Translations under genes and position numbers: made by a program | Virus record (IMG/VR): IMGVR_UViG_3300046002_000907 | Span: 1-37,114 of that record | Direction: 5' to 3' (one strand) | Origin: a virus | Length of the DNA stretch: 37,114 nucleotides | The notes under the pieces: generated by a model | Seen by the model: only the letters and a program-made list of their open reading frames with translations | Databases searched by the model: none | What the model was told of the DNA's origin: nothing | Part shown: piece after piece, positions 12,463 to 21,600 of the stretch | How the letters are laid out: each line of letters begins with the position of its first letter | Position numbering within the stretch: the first letter of the stretch is position 1

Positions 12463-13013
12463 TAATCCCCCAAAGTAAACATCCAAACAATACCTAATAT
12501 TATTAATATAGAAACTATGACACCTAGTGATATAGCAAACATATCTTGTATAAATTGAACCTTCTTAGCTTTTTGTCGCCTAGCAGCCATTTCCAGAGCT
12601 TTTAAATGTAGCTTATGGTCTGTCTCTCTTTGTCTACGGTCTGTCCTTAGCTTCTCTAGCCGCCCCATAAACTCGTCGTACAAGCCTGGCTCTTGAAACT
12701 GGTAAATAAACATCTCTTTTAGATCTTTGTAGAACTGCTTTAATTGCCGTTCAGCGACCATCATCTCAATGACGATCTCGTAATCATTACGGCTATCTTC
12801 TACAGGTGGATTTTCTTGAAGTTCTTTAGCGTGTGCTATGCCTTCTTCAGCCTTGCCAGCAGACGAAAAAAAACTAGTAAGCGCCCCTAATGATTCGTGA
12901 GCAGACTTACCAGCTTCAGCGCATTCCCTAATCTCGTCAAACGCTTCTTTAGCGACATCAAAAGCCGCCTTAGCCCCTTTAATTACTATCAGGGCTGTGG
13001 CTATTTCGATCAT
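12462..13013 (-). CDS. Tail-anchored coiled-coil protein in lysis region, 183 aa
   Basis: It starts at the ATG at 13013 in an ATGA overlap. Residues 1-30 are Ala/Ile-rich (MIEIATALIVIKGAKAAFDV). The middle is highly charged and helical, and a C-terminal membrane helix (FAISLGVIVSILIILGIVWM) precedes the stop. The type is frequent beside holin genes in podoviruses but has no assigned function. A role in lysis or membrane attachment is inferred from topology and place. Confidence 0.7.
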   Translation of the reverse strand: MIEIATALIVIKGAKAAFDVAKEAFDEIRECAEAGKSAHESLGALTSFFSSAGKAEEGIAHAKELQENPPVEDSRNDYEIVIEMMVAERQLKQFYKDLKEMFIYQFQEPGLYDEFMGRLEKLRTDRRQRETDHKLHLKALEMAARRQKAKKVQFIQDMFAISLGVIVSILIILGIVWMFTLGD

Positions 13014-13195
13014 TTTGGCAATGTACCGTTTCCAGCCATCCAGAACATTAAACCTAATGCTCCAGCACCTACAACCCAAAATATTTTCTTAACGACAGAA
13101 CGACCCACTTCCTCGTAGATCTTCTTAAATGCTACCTCAGCGGCTCTCTCAGCTATAGCCTCTATTTGATCGTCTGTGAGTGGAAGTTCTTTCAT
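13010..13195 (-). CDS. Small membrane protein in lysis region, 61 aa
   Basis: The protein begins MKELPLTDDQIEAIAERAAE, a charged helix, and ends with a membrane segment IFWVVGAGALGLMFWMAG. One TM with the charged part N-terminal suggests a small holin-like or accessory lysis protein. The ATG at 13195 is chosen over an in-frame GTG at 13216. It lies between the tail-fibre gene and the coiled-coil gene, overlapping the latter by ATGA. Confidence 0.65.
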   Translation of the reverse strand: MKELPLTDDQIEAIAERAAEVAFKKIYEEVGRSVVKKIFWVVGAGALGLMFWMAGNGTLPK

Positions 13196-13197
13196 GA

Positions 13198-13914
13198 TTA
13201 CACAGTCCTTTTCCACATACGAACCACGATATATGGTTGCAAGTTAGCATTAGTCCCAGAAGAACCAGCAGAATTAATAGTTAAATTAGTAGATGCTGAA
13301 TTTGTTGCGTAGGTTGCATTATTTCCGCGACCGTCGCCCACGCTAAAATTATTTGCGCCGCCGCCGGTATAACCATCAGTTCTACCCGCTATATTATGTG
13401 TATGTGGGGATTCACTTACTGTATGATTATGACTAACTACAATAGCATCAGCAGAGCCGCCTGTTTCCTCAGCCGTATCAAATGCCGCATTACCAGCATC
13501 TAGGCCAACCATAACTCGACCAGCACCAAAAGCTACCCAAGTACCAAAACCAAGCAATGTGGCAGGATTAGTTGCACTTGTTGCGTTTATGTAGATAGAA
13601 CCAACAGGATAAACAGCAGCTAATGCAGTCTGAACAAACGCAGTCGTAGCAACCTTAGTTGTACTGTCACCAAATGTAGGAGTCGGAGCTGTTGCAGAAC
13701 CTGTCAGTGCTGTCGTTCCAGTAACAACTAAGTTACCGCCTACCGTAAAATCATCCGCATCAGTACCTGTTTGCTGGTCTTTAAGCTGCGCCATAAGCTC
13801 ACGGATAGCGTTATTAATACCTGACGGAGCGCAGCCCTCAGCTATGTTAATACCCGCTATATCGGTATTATTTGCAGGTGTAGAGCTAAACTCACTGATC
13901 TTGTTCTTTGCCAT
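13198..13914 (-). CDS. Tail fibre / collar-domain protein
   Basis: A 238-aa protein. The N-terminal half is Thr/Ala/Gly-rich (fibre shaft). YPVGSIYINATSATNPATLL (about residues 101-120) opens a collar-type domain as in T4 gp10/gp12-like tips. VSHNHTVSESPHTHNI (about 160-175) holds alternating His typical of metal-binding fibre tips, and the protein ends NLQPYIVVRMWKR. It probably recognises the host surface. It is the last virion gene before lysis functions. Confidence 0.8.
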   Translation of the reverse strand: MAKNKISEFSSTPANNTDIAGINIAEGCAPSGINNAIRELMAQLKDQQTGTDADDFTVGGNLVVTGTTALTGSATAPTPTFGDSTTKVATTAFVQTALAAVYPVGSIYINATSATNPATLLGFGTWVAFGAGRVMVGLDAGNAAFDTAEETGGSADAIVVSHNHTVSESPHTHNIAGRTDGYTGGGANNFSVGDGRGNNATYATNSASTNLTINSAGSSGTNANLQPYIVVRMWKRTV

Positions 13915-13916
13915 GA

Positions 13917-15968
13917 TTAATCCCTAGTTTCAAACATACCGTAGTCAGACAGTAACTGACCTAATCCAGCCCAATATTTAGTTGATGTAGGAGACATTTG
14001 ACGCAATTCTCTCAGTCTAGTTATACCGTCTGGACTCGTAATAATCTTGGATATTTGGTCTGCATTAGCAGCAGCATCTTTACGAATAGCCCAGTCAGAA
14101 ATGAACTTAACTGGCTGATCCAATTTAATCCCACCAACAACCCTAGCCGCACCTGTTGTTAGGCTAGTTATTGGAGGATTCTTCATCAATTCTTCAGTAA
14201 TTAACTGGTTAAATGCAGTGTCAGATCCTAGCTTCTTAACCCGTCCAGCAGCCTCAAGAACCTGAGATAGATCGCGTAATGCCTGATACTCCTGCTTTCC
14301 TAATGCCACACGAATAGCAGCCTTTGATTTTTCATCGCCAAGCAATATGTTTTGCCAGGTATTGCCAGTGTCAAACTTATCACCCTGCTGAGTCTTTGCT
14401 GGCTTCTTAGCAGCCATCCAAGCATCGTCAAGATAAGCCCGAACAACAGCATTCCAAGCGTCCTGACCACCGCCAGCAATAACCTGATCTTTAGCATAAC
14501 GAACAGTTTCAGGACTAGGATTATCAAATATTCTACGAGAGAAATTCTTTAGATTATCCTTAGACATCTGAAGCAATGACGAGCCAGTAATGCGCTGATT
14601 AAACTCATTAATCGGAGCAGAAAGACGTTCAAACTCAGCATTGGCAGAAAGGTAATCAGGATTATCCTTGCCCATCTGCTCAACTAATGTATTCTTAATC
14701 TCTGCTAAATTACCTTGAATCTTCTTATCAAGCGACTTGAAAGCATCTTCATTAAACATTGAATCAAGCTCAAACTTGATATTTTGCAATACCGGCAATC
14801 TGTTCTCTACGCCTTTTTTAGTAATCTCCTGACCAGCCTCATCCAATGCAGGAACTTCTCTCTCAAAAAGACCCTTCATCTTTTTAAGATAACTAGCAGC
14901 ACGACCGTTAGCTGGTTGTGTCTTTAAGAAATTATCAATCTTGCCAATAACAGGAGTAGTATCTACAGGAACGGATGCAGCAAAAGCACTTTCATAGATA
15001 GGCTCTGTAGCTACTTTACGCTCATCTATAAGTTGTTGTTTTCTAGCTTCTAATGCCTCAAACCCCATTGAACCAGCTTGAGCCTGATCCTGAACCTTGG
15101 AAACAGTATCTAGATAGTCATCAACGGCTGCTTGTACTTTCTTCTCACGCCCCTTGTAAAACTTCTGCATTTTTACCTGAGACTCTGGCACATTAGTAAT
15201 GACTTTTTGCTGCGACATTAATGAAGCCAAGTTAGTAATTTCAGCAGGAGTCAAAGGAATATCTAAACGACCAGCTTTTTGGCGCAAAGAATTAACCAAT
15301 GGCACGCTCATCTGTGCAATGTCTTTAGCTGTTCTACGCTCAATAAATCCCTTGCGGATTGCAGGAGCAGTCTCGCCAAGCAAAGATAAGCCACCAGAAA
15401 TAGCTACCTCAGTAGGATTGACCTCTTGCCCACCAATCAATCCACCTAATTTTTGACGCAAGTAATTAGCAGCAGCAGCAGTTCCACCAGTAATACCACC
15501 AGCAGCAGCTACGCCTAAAGGCCCACCTAGCGTAAGCGGAGCACTAGCCACACCAGCAAGGATGTCAGGAACCATCTCTGCAACGTCAGGAGCGTAGTAA
15601 GCCGCTGTAGGCAATGCCCCTACAACCTCTTTATAGAACTTACCGTCTTCAGCCTGATACGCTATATCGCCATCAATGATCTGATAACGGCTCTCAGGAA
15701 TACCACGTTGTTTAGCAAAGTAACGGACAGCAGCCATCTTATCCGTTGGGACACCAGCCATAAACGTAGTACCAGCACCGGCAGCCCTACGAGGATCAGC
15801 AATAGGCTTCGGCCCTAGCTCTGGGAATTGACCGCCTCCTGCCTGTTGACCAGATGTAGCTCTTTGACCAGAAAAAAAAGAAGTCGCATAATCAAAATCA
15901 TCAGTAGCCTCTTGTGGCTTCTGTTGCTTATTAGCAAAGAACTGACCTGCATAATCAAATTCAGTCAT
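13917..15968 (-). CDS. Internal virion / DNA-ejection protein, 683 aa
   Basis: The N-terminus has repeated DFDYA-type motifs (residues 3-7, 22-28) and Gln/Gly-rich linkers. Residues about 133-175 form a hydrophobic Gly/Ala-rich stretch (ILAGVASAPLTLGGPLGVAA) able to insert in membrane, and the rest is long, charged and helical. The layout is that of podovirus ejection proteins (T7 gp15/gp16, P22 gp16/gp20 positions), although sequence alone does not show homology. No lytic transglycosylase motif is seen. Confidence 0.65.
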   Translation of the reverse strand: MTEFDYAGQFFANKQQKPQEATDDFDYATSFFSGQRATSGQQAGGGQFPELGPKPIADPRRAAGAGTTFMAGVPTDKMAAVRYFAKQRGIPESRYQIIDGDIAYQAEDGKFYKEVVGALPTAAYYAPDVAEMVPDILAGVASAPLTLGGPLGVAAAGGITGGTAAAANYLRQKLGGLIGGQEVNPTEVAISGGLSLLGETAPAIRKGFIERRTAKDIAQMSVPLVNSLRQKAGRLDIPLTPAEITNLASLMSQQKVITNVPESQVKMQKFYKGREKKVQAAVDDYLDTVSKVQDQAQAGSMGFEALEARKQQLIDERKVATEPIYESAFAASVPVDTTPVIGKIDNFLKTQPANGRAASYLKKMKGLFEREVPALDEAGQEITKKGVENRLPVLQNIKFELDSMFNEDAFKSLDKKIQGNLAEIKNTLVEQMGKDNPDYLSANAEFERLSAPINEFNQRITGSSLLQMSKDNLKNFSRRIFDNPSPETVRYAKDQVIAGGGQDAWNAVVRAYLDDAWMAAKKPAKTQQGDKFDTGNTWQNILLGDEKSKAAIRVALGKQEYQALRDLSQVLEAAGRVKKLGSDTAFNQLITEELMKNPPITSLTTGAARVVGGIKLDQPVKFISDWAIRKDAAANADQISKIITSPDGITRLRELRQMSPTSTKYWAGLGQLLSDYGMFETRD

Positions 15969-15976
15969 GATTCACC

Positions 15977-17989
15977 TTAAAATGACACGCCAAATTCAGC
16001 AGCCAACTGACGGTTAACTGTGTTTAAATCTGCTGGTTTATTAGGATCAAGATTATATTGTTTAGCAATTTCTTTGGCGCGAGCCTGAACTATCGAGGGT
16101 ATTTTATCAAGAGGAGTGCTTTCCCAATTTAGCCCTTTTCTCAATGAATATTGTTTGCGAGCAAGAGCATATTTAGTCTGAGTAATTGCATTATTTAGCT
16201 TTGCCTCAAATTCTGTTGGGCTATCACCACTAAATATATCAGCTCCAGCATTAGGCAATGTAGCAGTAATTCGCTCTGCTTCCTGAATGCCCATAGCAGC
16301 ACCAGTAATATCCTTAATGGTTTGGTTAAGGTTTTGTAAAGCATTTTGACGATATTGGGAATACTGAGTAAGTTGATTCTTTTGTGCTTGAGGTAACCCA
16401 ACAAACTTATCTCTAAGCGTATTCCATGCCTGTTTACCTCTAAACTGAATATTTTGATATTCTGGCTTATAAGAAAACTGAATATTATTAAGACGAGTAA
16501 CAGCATCAGCAGTAGTAATTACACTCTTTTCAACGTCACCTCTAGTCGATTTACTAAGTTCACCTGTGTAAACAGATACATCAGTTTTACCTGCTTTACG
16601 CTCCTTTTCTCTTTGAGCAGCTAACCTAGGATCAAGTTGCTCACGTATTTTTGCGTCATCACTTAATATCTTCTCAGACTCAGCAATAATTTGATCTCTA
16701 GTCATTGTTGACGCTCTAGCAATAAGAGCATCAACACTAGGCTTCAGTGTTGGATAAATACCAGCAAACTGAGTAGGCAAAACTTTAAGCAAGTCTGCTT
16801 TATTAGCAACTGTTCCAATGTCAGTAACTACAGATATGTTACCGTCAGGTGTTATTTGATAGGCTTTATTTGGATCAAGTGAATTATTTGTAATTTCTTG
16901 CGCTGTCAATAATTTAGTTGTTCCTGTACCCTCAACTTTTTTATATTCACCAGAAGGCAATCTAAAGTATTTTTGTCCAGCACCAATAAATAAGCCTTCT
17001 GCTTTAGCTTGTTCATCAGTTAATTTAACTGCCTGTTCTGTTATTGGTATTTCACTAATAACACCATCAGCTTTAACTTGATAACGTTTATTCGGATCAA
17101 GACGATTTGTTACTATTTCTTCCGCAGTCAATGGTCTTGTTTGTTTTTCTGTACCACCAACCAATGAAGGGATACCACCTTTCATCGTCCACTTCCCACG
17201 ATTAGGATCTAAACCCAATGCGGTTGCTTGCTCATCAGTTAGGATTTTCCCACCACTAAAGTCACCAATTACCCCACGTTTACTAGATACTAATTTATCA
17301 TCTCTATAAAATAATTGCTCTTTAGGATCAATTCTGTCTGCTTCATCTTGTAAAAATTTAGCCGTAGGTGCATCACCCAAAGACATTGCCAATCCTGCTT
17401 TTTTACGCAGATCATTAGCTTTGGCAACACTAGCTGGATCAATTATTGGCGCTGCTTGTGGTTGAGCCTGAGGAGCCACTTGAGGAGCACCACTAGTAGG
17501 CATTGCGGCAGGAGTAACTGCTGGCTGACCTTCAGTGCCAAAGCCATACATCTTTGCCCGTTCCATAGCAAGCATTTGCTTAGTAGCTTCTTCAGGGTTA
17601 ATAGCAAACAACTGAGCCAACTGAGGATTCTGTTGAGCAGCTTGCTGAATAGCCTTCAATCTATTAGCCGCTTGAGCTTGTGTTAGTGCTGCGCTTTGCA
17701 ATTGCTGTTGCTGGACTACGTTCTGCAATCCCTGCTGATAAGCACCACCAGCCGCACCAAAGCCACCAGCCAATGCACCCAAGATATTCTCAGCAGCAGA
17801 GCGACGAGGCCCAGTTCTACCCATACCCTGAGCTAGTGAAAGACCAGCGCCTAGCAATCCCTGAATATTTGCCACGTTCTGCTGCTTCTGTACCTGTTCA
17901 GGCGTAAGAAGACCCATCCCAAGCAAACTCTCATAGCTTGATGGAGCAGCCGAACCAAATATATTAGGAATGTAATCTGTAATTGCCAT
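15977..17989 (-). CDS. Internal virion protein with ABAB repeats, 670 aa
   Basis: Residues 35-125 are Gly/Gln/Ala-rich (LLGAGLSLAQGMG; NVVQQQQLQSAALTQAQAA), followed by a Pro/Ala/Gln linker (about 155-185). Residues 248-390 carry four related units. Two begin LTDEQA (about 250, 323) and two are LTAxEI...LDPNK (about 287, 361), with strands between. The C-terminal half is helical with many charged residues. Gene order puts it among ejection proteins. The repeats may form a stalk or linker; catalytic motifs are absent. Confidence 0.65.
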   Translation of the reverse strand: MAITDYIPNIFGSAAPSSYESLLGMGLLTPEQVQKQQNVANIQGLLGAGLSLAQGMGRTGPRRSAAENILGALAGGFGAAGGAYQQGLQNVVQQQQLQSAALTQAQAANRLKAIQQAAQQNPQLAQLFAINPEEATKQMLAMERAKMYGFGTEGQPAVTPAAMPTSGAPQVAPQAQPQAAPIIDPASVAKANDLRKKAGLAMSLGDAPTAKFLQDEADRIDPKEQLFYRDDKLVSSKRGVIGDFSGGKILTDEQATALGLDPNRGKWTMKGGIPSLVGGTEKQTRPLTAEEIVTNRLDPNKRYQVKADGVISEIPITEQAVKLTDEQAKAEGLFIGAGQKYFRLPSGEYKKVEGTGTTKLLTAQEITNNSLDPNKAYQITPDGNISVVTDIGTVANKADLLKVLPTQFAGIYPTLKPSVDALIARASTMTRDQIIAESEKILSDDAKIREQLDPRLAAQREKERKAGKTDVSVYTGELSKSTRGDVEKSVITTADAVTRLNNIQFSYKPEYQNIQFRGKQAWNTLRDKFVGLPQAQKNQLTQYSQYRQNALQNLNQTIKDITGAAMGIQEAERITATLPNAGADIFSGDSPTEFEAKLNNAITQTKYALARKQYSLRKGLNWESTPLDKIPSIVQARAKEIAKQYNLDPNKPADLNTVNRQLAAEFGVSF
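16820..17248 (-). repeat. ABAB protein repeat within the 670-aa virion protein
   Basis: Units A (LTDEQA...) and B (LTAEEIVTNRLDPNKRYQV and LTAQEITNNSLDPNKAYQI) alternate with a pair period of about 74 residues. The DNA is diverged, so the duplication is old and kept at protein level. Confidence 0.6.
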
Positions 17990-17996
17990 ATATCAC

Positions 17997-18761
17997 CTAG
18001 ATAAGCGAAACCTGCGGAACACCTACTTGGTATTGTGGTGCTGCTACTTGCATTTGAGTACCACGCAATAATCCTGGTGGCTGTGCTTGTCTTTGTGGCT
18101 GCTGCATCATCTGTTGGGCTGATTGCATTGCCATTTGAGTTAATACTGGGTTTTGTTGAGCAAATTGACCTACTTGACCAGCTCCAGAACCAACCTGCTC
18201 CATAAAAGACGGAGCCATTGAAGATGATTCAATATTAGGATTCAGTAATGATTCAAAAGTCCCGTAAGGTCTTTGTATTCCAGCAGCGGTAGCTTGCTCA
18301 TACGTTAAAGGCTGACTTATCGAAATAGGAGCCGTAACATTGGAAAAAATACCTGGTGTAGCAGTTGCTCCAGTAGGAACAGCCTGACTAGCCCCCATTA
18401 GTGCATTTGCACCAGCATTAACACCAGTAGGATTAATAAAAGCAGCCGTAGAAGCACCAGCTCCTGTTAATGCGCTAGTAGTACCCGCCGCAGTACCAGC
18501 ACTAGTTCCAGCCATTCCAAGGCCAGTATAAGTACCAGCAGCACCAGCACCGGCAGCAGCCCCAGTACCAGCAGCACCAGCACCAGCAGCAGTTCCAGCA
18601 GCACCAGCAGTGCCAGCTAATGTACCGCCAGCACCAAGAGCTGCACCACCAGTACCCCCAACTGCCGCACCAATCATTGCGTATTTTACTGGATCTTTAC
18701 CTGTAGCAAGGGCATAGGTTGCCCCCGCTGCTGCACCAATCCCTGCACCTGGAGCACTCAT
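17997..18761 (-). CDS. Gly/Ala-zipper virion protein, 254 aa
   Basis: Residues 1-110 are almost wholly Gly/Ala/Thr with GxxxG spacing (IGAAVGGTGGAALGAGGTLA; GTAAGAGAAGTGAAAGAGAA), a glycine-zipper membrane-active segment. The rest is Gln/Pro/Met-rich (MQSAQQMMQQPQRQAQPPG). This composition is usual for small podovirus ejection proteins that cross the envelope. It starts in a TAATG overlap with the upstream gene. The coding DNA is low-complexity GCA/CCA triplets on the plus strand (about 18530-18640). Confidence 0.65.
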   Translation of the reverse strand: MSAPGAGIGAAAGATYALATGKDPVKYAMIGAAVGGTGGAALGAGGTLAGTAGAAGTAAGAGAAGTGAAAGAGAAGTYTGLGMAGTSAGTAAGTTSALTGAGASTAAFINPTGVNAGANALMGASQAVPTGATATPGIFSNVTAPISISQPLTYEQATAAGIQRPYGTFESLLNPNIESSSMAPSFMEQVGSGAGQVGQFAQQNPVLTQMAMQSAQQMMQQPQRQAQPPGLLRGTQMQVAAPQYQVGVPQVSLI

Positions 18762-19465
18762 TATTTACCTCCCCCTGTTGTCGTTGTAGACTTAGTTTCC
18801 AAAGGAGCACCATAGAAAACATTAGCAGCCTGTTGCAGTCTTTGCATTGGTATATCCTGAGCAGCCAACTGACCCTGTATAGCTTGCTGGCTATAACCTT
18901 CCTGAGCTTGACCTGCTTGCAATAGACGCTGAATATCAGCATAGTCAGCAGCAGCCATTTGCGGAGCAGCCTGAACAGCAGCCATCTGACGAGCACGTTC
19001 AGCCTCAGCCGATTGATAAGCCAATTGACCGCCTTGTTCAGCCAGAGATCGAGCAAATATATCCTGAGCCTGACCCGTCTGTTGACCTTGAGCAGCAGAT
19101 CCATAGCGACCCATAGAGGAAGCCTGAGACTGTAGGTTTTGGATGTTGCGAGTATATTGTTCACCAGCCAAACGGTTAGACTGCTCCAAAGCACCCGCTA
19201 GGAATGGATTAACGCCCCGCCCTTGAATCGTAGCTAGTTGCTCTGCCTGAGCCGCACCAACTAGCGGAGAGCCAGCCTGAGCACGTTCAGCAGCCCGTCG
19301 AATAGCTTCTTGAGAATATGCAGATTGTTCAGGAGCCAAAGTTGCAGGAGCCTGTGGCATACCCTGATAAAGCCGTTGAGCTTCTTCTAAACTGTACGTT
19401 ACAAACGGCTTAAACTCTTTGCCTATCTCTGTCGTGCTTGTTTCACCACCGCCGCCACCACCCAT
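18761..19465 (-). CDS. Internal virion protein, Ala/Gln-rich helical, 234 aa
   Basis: The protein starts MGGGGGGETSTTEIGKEFKP and continues with Ala/Gln/Arg-rich helices (RRAAERAQAGSPLVGAAQAE; QNLQSQASSMGRYGSAAQGQ). It has no membrane segment. The start at 19465, 2 nt after the previous stop, is preferred over an upstream in-frame start at 19504. This is the first of four consecutive probable ejection or internal virion proteins. Homologues of this Gln/Ala-rich type are common in podoviruses with unknown exact role. Confidence 0.65.
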   Translation of the reverse strand: MGGGGGGETSTTEIGKEFKPFVTYSLEEAQRLYQGMPQAPATLAPEQSAYSQEAIRRAAERAQAGSPLVGAAQAEQLATIQGRGVNPFLAGALEQSNRLAGEQYTRNIQNLQSQASSMGRYGSAAQGQQTGQAQDIFARSLAEQGGQLAYQSAEAERARQMAAVQAAPQMAAADYADIQRLLQAGQAQEGYSQQAIQGQLAAQDIPMQRLQQAANVFYGAPLETKSTTTTGGGK

Positions 19466-19466
19466 A

Positions 19467-19868
19467 TCACACCTCGCATATCCATTTTCGAGGACGGAAC
19501 CCATAGGCTTGCGCTCTACGACCCCATCCTGGCCTATGACTAGAAAATGTTAGGTATTTGAACCCCCCATCCCTAGCCATATTTTTTATAAATTGTAAAC
19601 CTTTTTGCACTACTTGATAATCATTTTCTAACGTCCATGCAGCCCAAACGTGCAATTCCTTGTCTATGGGTTGCAGGATAAAGAAGCCATAAAAATGGGT
19701 ATTCTTCAGTACCACCCACAGCATTGCCTTTTGGTTCCAACAATCCGTGTATACGTCTTCAGGTATCCAGTTTTCTGGACTCTTGGTTTTAATTTTATTC
19801 AAGCCAGCACGAAGGCTAGGCCACCAGTTGCGGAGTTGATCCACAGGAATATGTTTAAATTCTGTCAT
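19467..19868 (-). CDS. T7 gp13-like / GNAT-fold internal virion protein
   Basis: A 133-aa protein with the N-terminal pattern FKHIPVDQLRNWWPSLRAGL, AMLWVVLKNTHFYGFFILQP in the middle, and a C-terminal FSSHRPGWGRRAQAYGFRP. This is the acetyltransferase-like fold seen in podovirus internal virion protein A (T7 gp13). A catalytic role is not expected; in T7, gp13 is needed for assembly. It sits between tail-accessory and ejection genes, as expected. Confidence 0.6.
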   Translation of the reverse strand: MTEFKHIPVDQLRNWWPSLRAGLNKIKTKSPENWIPEDVYTDCWNQKAMLWVVLKNTHFYGFFILQPIDKELHVWAAWTLENDYQVVQKGLQFIKNMARDGGFKYLTFSSHRPGWGRRAQAYGFRPRKWICEV

Positions 19869-20185
19869 CCCACAACTATATACATAAAATCACAAACGTG
19901 GGCATTACTCGCATGGTTTATTACAGCAGAACCCTGAGATCGAGTACCTACCCATAACTTAGCCATTTCCTGAGCCGCTTTATCATTCATCGGTGTAAAA
20001 AGAATTGCTGAATCAAAACCAATTCTCGGATCATATAAAGTTGTTTGTGTCGCAGTTGTTGTTGTTGTGAAATACCCTGAGTTATTCGTCTTTCCATCCA
20101 TAATTCCACGAACAACCTCGGAAACATCACGTTCAGACGCTCCAAAAGTAGGTAGAGTCCGGAACTGTACGTTTTTAGTTGTCAT
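19865..20185 (-). CDS. Small virion-associated protein, 106 aa
   Basis: A compact, beta-rich sequence starting MTTKNVQFRTLPTFGASERD, Thr-rich near residue 40, ending NAHVCDFMYIVVG. It overlaps both neighbours by 4 nt and lies between the gp10-like tail gene and the gp13-like gene, so a virion or assembly role is probable. No named family is recognised. Confidence 0.65.
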   Translation of the reverse strand: MTTKNVQFRTLPTFGASERDVSEVVRGIMDGKTNNSGYFTTTTTATQTTLYDPRIGFDSAILFTPMNDKAAQEMAKLWVGTRSQGSAVINHASNAHVCDFMYIVVG

Positions 20186-21600
20186 CGATTACCCTGTTTA
20201 ACAACGTCAAACTCCAAACCAACCGCAGTCTCCCAGTTAGCACCGCTAGGAGTCAGTCTCAGACGATGATATTCGCCATTAGACCGCAAGCTCACACGGT
20301 TTTCAGCATCTGGAGCCACATCTGAGCCAAATTCCACCTGTTCAGCAAGATTATCCCGACTTGAAACAGCTATAGAGCCAGTACCCTTGTCCACAATCGG
20401 CTTTGCCAACATCACGGTAGACCGACCTACATCAATATCACCCGTTGTAATGATGGCAGTCTTAGGCTGACCAGAGAAAGATATGATCTTCTGCCCAGTT
20501 ACACCAGCAAACAGTAATTGACCACCAGCAAACACCCGTGAATCCAACGGAATATCTAACGCATCAATACTTGCACTGTAATTATCTACCTGTTCTAACG
20601 TGGCTGAAGGTGTCAAAGCATACGCAATAGATGTTGCTGTAGTTTCCCCGTATGACCATTTATTTAAATCAATGGAAAATATTAATAAATATTTACCGCC
20701 AAACGTATTATTAAATTTCCATATTACTAACTTATTAATAGGATCAACCGTAGCACTCATTCCTGTAGGTATTTCATTAGGAATAGCATTATTAAAAAAC
20801 CAACGGTTTACTTTCTCAGTGCCAATGTTCTTAGTTGATTGACCATCACAAACATAAAATCCATCGTCTGCAAGGAAATACGTTAGATTCCCATACTGAG
20901 CGATAGATCCATTAGAAATACAGCCCAAAGACCGGCTAATAGCATCAAACTGGAAGAAGAACGGAGAGCCAGCATAGCTCATCCGGTAAATAGCACGCTC
21001 TAGAAATACCAGACCATACTCACCACCAGCCAAACCAGTAATATCACCACCGTCAGGCAGGATCTGGTTATCCGACTGAGAAGCAGCACCGGGAGTCCAG
21101 TCTGTCTCATCGTTAATATCTGACCAGTAGACCTTGCTTGTATCTGTACCATCGTTAGCCGCAACCACAAAGTCGCGAACAACAGTAACAAACTTAGCAA
21201 TAGGTGCAGCAGCAGCCAAATCACCAAAGTAAGTTGATGAGTTTAGCGTCCATGCTTGCAGCTTGTCCTGACCGTTAGCCAGAATCATCTTAGGGCCGAA
21301 CTGGGTTACATCCCAACCTTCAACCGCTGTGTAACCCGTAGTCGTAGCTGCATCCAAACTAGCATCATTACTGTCAAACTTGTATATTTGAGTTGCACTA
21401 GCCGCAAACAATGTACTAGCCCCGCCAAACTTCCCAGCAAAAGTAATAAGCAAAGTAGCACCAGCAGCATCAGAATAATCAGCCTCACTCTTAATAGGAG
21501 AATATCCGTTAGCCACTGGATAACAATTCTTTGCGTCTGTTACTGTACCTGTTACACCAGGTTGATCTGGCAACCACTCCCCGAATAGAATCTTTTGCAT
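20182..21600 (-). CDS. P22 gp10-like tail accessory (stabilisation) protein
   Basis: A 472-aa protein with repeated beta-propeller-like segments. It contains FGEWLPDQPGV at the start, QAWTLNSSTYFGDLAAAAPI, VYWSDINDETDW, and DGGDITGLAGGEYGLVFLER with YRMSYAG. This matches packaged-DNA stabilisation proteins of P22-like phages, which cap the portal and link it to the tail. The ATG at 21600 overlaps the previous stop (TAATG); the TTG at 21615 is not needed. Confidence 0.75.
   Translation of the reverse strand: MQKILFGEWLPDQPGVTGTVTDAKNCYPVANGYSPIKSEADYSDAAGATLLITFAGKFGGASTLFAASATQIYKFDSNDASLDAATTTGYTAVEGWDVTQFGPKMILANGQDKLQAWTLNSSTYFGDLAAAAPIAKFVTVVRDFVVAANDGTDTSKVYWSDINDETDWTPGAASQSDNQILPDGGDITGLAGGEYGLVFLERAIYRMSYAGSPFFFQFDAISRSLGCISNGSIAQYGNLTYFLADDGFYVCDGQSTKNIGTEKVNRWFFNNAIPNEIPTGMSATVDPINKLVIWKFNNTFGGKYLLIFSIDLNKWSYGETTATSIAYALTPSATLEQVDNYSASIDALDIPLDSRVFAGGQLLFAGVTGQKIISFSGQPKTAIITTGDIDVGRSTVMLAKPIVDKGTGSIAVSSRDNLAEQVEFGSDVAPDAENRVSLRSNGEYHRLRLTPSGANWETAVGLEFDVVKQGNR

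Noticed and set aside
18530-18640. Triplet-rich DNA resembling a tandem repeat or CRISPR-like array
   Set aside because: It is the GCA/CCA codon run of the Gly/Ala-zipper protein; there are no spaced identical repeats.
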